A DNA stretch of 9,758 bases from Christensenella sp. UBA5399 (lineage in GTDB: Bacteria; Bacillota; Clostridia; Christensenellales; Christensenellaceae). Positions 7,008 through 9,758 of the stretch are shown one piece after another (the stretch's first letter is position 1; every line of letters begins with the position of its first letter). The translations under genes and the position numbers were made by a program. The notes under the pieces were generated by a model. That model had not been told where the DNA came from and did no database searches. It worked only from the letters and a program-made list of their open reading frames with translations. The stretch is taken from contig DHOD01000113.1 in NCBI GenBank assembly GCA_002407725.1, forward strand, positions 293 through 10,050, in the 5' to 3' direction.

Positions 7008-8145
7008 CTTTGATCACCTCGTATCTGGGCCACGGGTATTCCGCTCCGTTAAAATCCAAAATCACCCGCTCGCCCCGCTTCTTCATCTCCCGGGCCTTTT
7101 CAATCGCCTGCTTCCTGTTTTGCGGCATACATTTAATCACTTTTACAGGCTGCATGTCCACCAACTGTCCGCGCTTTTTTTTCAGTACGGCCAGCATTTC
7201 ATTGATCCCTATCGCAAACCCGGTTGCGAGCAATGCCTTTCCAAATTCCGAAAGCAAATTGTCGTACCGTCCGCCCGAAAGCAACGGTACGCCGATCCCG
7301 TCCGCAATTCCCCTGAAGATGATGCCGGAATAATAGTTAAAATTGTTGAGCAACCCAAAGTCGATTGAGATATATTCCTCAAACCCATAATCGCAGAGGA
7401 TATGATAAACGTCCCGGACATTATCCACTGCCGCTTTGCACAAATCGTTTGCCGCCATGGCGCCCGCACGTTCCAGCACGTCCGCACCGCCAAACAATCC
7501 GGGCAGCTCCAGCAACGACTGGCGCACGTCCGCGCCCAATCGCATTCTGGACAGCTCGTATTCCAGCTCCACGCTGTTTTTGGAATCGATCAGCATCCGT
7601 ATATGTTCCTGCTGCTCATCGTCCAGCCCCGTACCCGCCATAATCCCTTTAAAATACGCCACCTGGCCGATATCCATTTTAAAGCGTTCCAGCCCTGCCG
7701 AAAGCAACGACTGTACCGCAAGCGAGATCACCTCCGCATCCGCTTCGGCGCTCTTCTTCCCAATCAGTTCAATTCCTGCCTGTGTGGCCTCCGCACGCTG
7801 GCTTCCGCTTTTGTGCCCGTACACATTGCCTACGTAACATAACCGCGCGGTATAGCCCGCATCCAGCTTTGTCGCCGTCATGCGCGCAATGGGGCCCGTC
7901 ATATCCGGCCGCAGCGCCAGTATGCGCCCCCGCGAGTCAAAGAACTTGATCATATTCTCCTGTACATACGGTACCGAATCATGCATAAAGACGTCGTAAT
8001 ATTCAAAAGAAGGCGTTTCAATCTCGTCATATCCGGCAAGCAGAAACTCCTCCCGTATGATACCCTCGACCATCCTTTTTTCGGCACACGCCTCGGGCGG
8101 GTAATCGCCTGTCCCTACAGGAACCTGTAATTTCAGTTTACTCAT
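7000..8145 (-). CDS. hisZ: ATP phosphoribosyltransferase regulatory subunit
   Basis: A 381-residue paralogue of histidyl-tRNA synthetase that pairs with short HisG and makes the complex active and sensitive to histidine. The class II synthetase core is visible: motif 2 with ALRPDMTGPIAR at 77-88, YVGNVYGHKSGSQRAEATQAG at 104-124, and motif 3 with LLSGGRYDNL to GFAIGINEML at 288-318. Two things separate it from a true HisRS. The RGLDYYTG motif with the catalytic arginine reads NNFNYYSG at 267-274, and the C-terminus is only about 50 residues after the core instead of a full anticodon-binding domain. It sits directly before hisG. The ATG start is fixed by an in-frame TGA at 8157. The ribosome binding site is weak (GGTG, 4 bases away). 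First gene of the operon. Confidence 0.95.
   Translation of the reverse strand: MSKLKLQVPVGTGDYPPEACAEKRMVEGIIREEFLLAGYDEIETPSFEYYDVFMHDSVPYVQENMIKFFDSRGRILALRPDMTGPIARMTATKLDAGYTARLCYVGNVYGHKSGSQRAEATQAGIELIGKKSAEADAEVISLAVQSLLSAGLERFKMDIGQVAYFKGIMAGTGLDDEQQEHIRMLIDSKNSVELEYELSRMRLGADVRQSLLELPGLFGGADVLERAGAMAANDLCKAAVDNVRDVYHILCDYGFEEYISIDFGLLNNFNYYSGIIFRGIADGIGVPLLSGGRYDNLLSEFGKALLATGFAIGINEMLAVLKKKRGQLVDMQPVKVIKCMPQNRKQAIEKAREMKKRGERVILDFNGAEYPWPRYEVIKVD
7012..7020 (-). promoter_or_regulatory. Near-perfect Shine-Dalgarno sequence for hisG
   Basis: GAGGTGATC on the minus strand within the last codons of hisZ. It matches nine bases of the canonical AAGGAGGTGATC complement of 16S rRNA. The GAGG core is 9 bases from the TTG at 7007 and 21 from the ATG at 6995, which favours the TTG as the hisG start. 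Confidence 0.6.
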
Positions 8146-8158
8146 AGCGCACCATCAT
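8138..8158 (-). other. Possible six-codon leader ORF overlapping the hisZ start
   Basis: ATG ATG GTG CGC TAT GAG TAA on the minus strand, encoding MMVRYE. Its stop codon lies inside the first codons of hisZ, so a ribosome ending here could re-initiate on hisZ. It has no good ribosome binding site and no histidine codons, so it is not a classical attenuator peptide. It may be chance. Confidence 0.2.
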
Positions 8159-8196
8159 TTCATCGTTTTACTAAGCTAAATTGTTACTACTGTATC

Positions 8197-8225
8197 ATAA
8201 TAGTGTATTGTCGTCGCATTGTCAA
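8197..8225 (-). promoter_or_regulatory. Housekeeping-type promoter of the his operon
   Basis: On the minus strand a perfect -35 TTGACA (8225-8220) is followed by a 17-base spacer and TATTAT (8202-8197), one mismatch from the -10 consensus. The -35 begins 3 bases after the recG stop codon. Transcription should begin near 8190, which leaves about 45 AT-rich bases before the hisZ ATG. A TATGAT lies three bases further on but would need a 20-base spacer. Confidence 0.8.
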
Positions 8226-8228
8226 GCT

Positions 8229-9758
8229 TCAATTCAACGCAATTTCCAGCATTTTGCTGTCCATCACCTCTTTCGCCGCCTGCGTGATGCCACCGTATTC
8301 CCAGGCAAACCGATCATTTTTCGCAAGTATTTCCAGTACATGACGCGCTTTTTCCAGCTGCCGCATGTCCTGGACCAGGTTGGCGATTTTGAGTACGCCT
8401 TTTCCGTGCTGCCGCGTGCCGAACACGTCGCCCACACCCCTGAACTCCATATCCTTCTCCGCAATTTCAAACCCGTTGTTTGTGTCGGCAAGCACCTTCA
8501 AGCGCTCAAACGCACCCGTATGGTCGGACAGCAGGAAGCAGTACGCCTGGTCGGCGCCCCTGCCCACCCTGCCACGCAGCTGGTGCAGCTGCGCAAGGCC
8601 GAAACGCTCCGCATTGATCACCGCCATCACGCTCGCGTTGGGCACGTTTACGCCTACCTCAATCACGGTTGTGGATACAAGCATCTTGATCTCCCCCGCC
8701 GCAAACCCCTGCATAATTTCCTGCTTTTCCTTCGCCTTCAGCCTGCCGTGCAGCAGCGCCATACCCGTTCCGGCATACGTCTCACGCACTTCTTCAAACA
8801 TCGCGGTGGCCGATTGCAGTTCGTCGTCCTTGCCGTCCTCAATCAGCGGGCAAACCATGTACACCTGCCTGCCCGCATCCATCTCGCGCCTGATAAACCC
8901 AATCATGTCGCCATACTTACGCTTGCGGATCAGGTATGTCTTAATCTCCTTGCGGCCCGGCGGCATCTCGTCCAGTATCGATATATCCGTCTTGCCATAG
9001 AGCACCAGCGCCAGTGAACGCGGTATGGGCGTAGCCGACATGGTCAGCGTGTGCACATCCTTGCCTTTTCCCGCAATCGCCGCGCGTTGCTTGACGCCAA
9101 AGCGATGCTGCTCGTCTGTGATGATAAGCCCCAGGTTATCAAATTCCACATCACCGTAAATCAACGCGTGCGTACCGATAATGATCTTTGCTTCACCCAT
9201 CCGCAACTTTTCCAGTTCCACCTTTTTTCCCTTCCCCTTCAGCGACCCCGTAATGCACGCCACCTCACCTGCGGGAAACAATTCCTTTGCCGCGTTGCAG
9301 TGTTGCTCCGCCAATATCTCCGTCGGCGCCATCATCACGCTCTGGTATCCGCTCGCCCGCATACATTCCATCGCATAAAAGGCAATCGCTGTTTTTCCGC
9401 TGCCCACATCGCCCTGCACCAGGCGGTTCATGTATGTTTCACCGGCCAGGTCGCCTGCAATCTCATTCATGATGCGCAACTGCCCGCCCGTGGGCGCAAA
9501 CCCCAGCCGTTGTACAAAGCTCCCCATAAATTTTTTGCCGATATCCAGCCTGATCTCGCTGTCGCCCGTCTTCTCTTCATTGAGCAACTCGATCATGCGG
9601 CAGAAAACCATCAATTCGTCAAAAACCAACCGTGCACGTCCCCGCCGCGCCTGCTCCAGCGTTTGCGGAAAATGCACATCCTGCAACGCCGCATACAGGC
9701 TCTCAATGTCAAATTCTTTCAGAAACCCGCTGGAATACGGCTCCTCCGCCCTTAGCCC
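8229..9758 (-). CDS. recG: ATP-dependent DNA helicase RecG, 5' part missing
   Basis: The C-terminal 509 residues of RecG, the superfamily 2 helicase that binds forks and D-loops and drives branch migration and fork regression. The frame is open to the window edge, so about 170 residues of the N-terminal wedge domain are missing. Numbering from the edge, Walker A is GDVGSGKT at 116-123, the DEQHRFGV box starts at 215, SATPIPRS lies near 242-249, TTVIEVGVNVPN near 363-374, and QLRGRVGRG at 393-401. The C-terminal stretch FRGVGDVFGTRQHG corresponds to the region next to the TRG motif that couples ATP hydrolysis to translocation. All helicase motifs are intact. An in-frame TTG at 9686 is not a start, since the family sequence continues upstream of it. 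No terminator is visible between recG and hisZ. Confidence 0.97.
   Translation of the reverse strand, partial: GLRAEEPYSSGFLKEFDIESLYAALQDVHFPQTLEQARRGRARLVFDELMVFCRMIELLNEEKTGDSEIRLDIGKKFMGSFVQRLGFAPTGGQLRIMNEIAGDLAGETYMNRLVQGDVGSGKTAIAFYAMECMRASGYQSVMMAPTEILAEQHCNAAKELFPAGEVACITGSLKGKGKKVELEKLRMGEAKIIIGTHALIYGDVEFDNLGLIITDEQHRFGVKQRAAIAGKGKDVHTLTMSATPIPRSLALVLYGKTDISILDEMPPGRKEIKTYLIRKRKYGDMIGFIRREMDAGRQVYMVCPLIEDGKDDELQSATAMFEEVRETYAGTGMALLHGRLKAKEKQEIMQGFAAGEIKMLVSTTVIEVGVNVPNASVMAVINAERFGLAQLHQLRGRVGRGADQAYCFLLSDHTGAFERLKVLADTNNGFEIAEKDMEFRGVGDVFGTRQHGKGVLKIANLVQDMRQLEKARHVLEILAKNDRFAWEYGGITQAAKEVMDSKMLEIALN

Noticed and set aside
8146..8228. T-box riboswitch or histidine attenuator in front of hisZ
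   Set aside because: The space is too short, no T-box consensus or antiterminator stem is visible, and the leader has no run of histidine codons.
8181..9017. 278-codon open frame on the plus strand opposite recG
   Set aside because: Antisense to intact helicase motifs; composition typical of a reverse-complement frame.

Overview
The window reads as an ordinary chromosomal segment of a low-to-mid G+C, probably Clostridia-type bacterium. The evidence is a short-form HisG paired with HisZ, a HisI-HisE fusion, a monofunctional HisB, strong GGAGG-type ribosome binding sites and some TTG starts. Base composition is roughly balanced. I cannot place it more precisely from sequence alone. Coding density is very high, and no stretch over 100 bases lacks a gene.

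Left part (1-1737, plus strand): the 3' end of an RbsA-like sugar ABC transporter ATPase, overlapping by one base an RbsC-like permease, followed 9 bases later by a GNAT-family acetyltransferase. A strong hairpin with a T-rich tail (1750-1790) ends this operon. It lies in the 60-base gap where it meets the histidine operon coming from the other side.

Centre (1798-8145, minus strand): a tightly packed histidine biosynthesis operon, read from right to left as hisZ-hisG-hisD-hisB-hisH-hisA-hisF-hisIE. Most junctions overlap by 4 or 8 bases, which suggests translational coupling. HisZG makes phosphoribosyl-ATP. HisIE removes pyrophosphate and opens the ring. HisA isomerises the product. HisHF makes imidazole glycerol phosphate and AICAR. 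HisB dehydrates, and HisD performs the last two oxidations. The aminotransferase (hisC) and a histidinol-phosphate phosphatase are not in the window and must be elsewhere if the pathway is complete.

Right part (8229-9758, minus strand): the C-terminal three quarters of RecG, the branch-migrating DNA helicase, running off the window edge. A near-consensus housekeeping promoter (TTGACA, 17 bases, TATTAT) starts immediately behind the recG stop codon and should drive the his operon with a leader of only about 45 bases.

I found no mobile element, CRISPR array, RNA gene or clearly new system. The most useful second looks are the regulatory leader in front of hisZ, which is too short for a T-box, and several non-ATG start choices.
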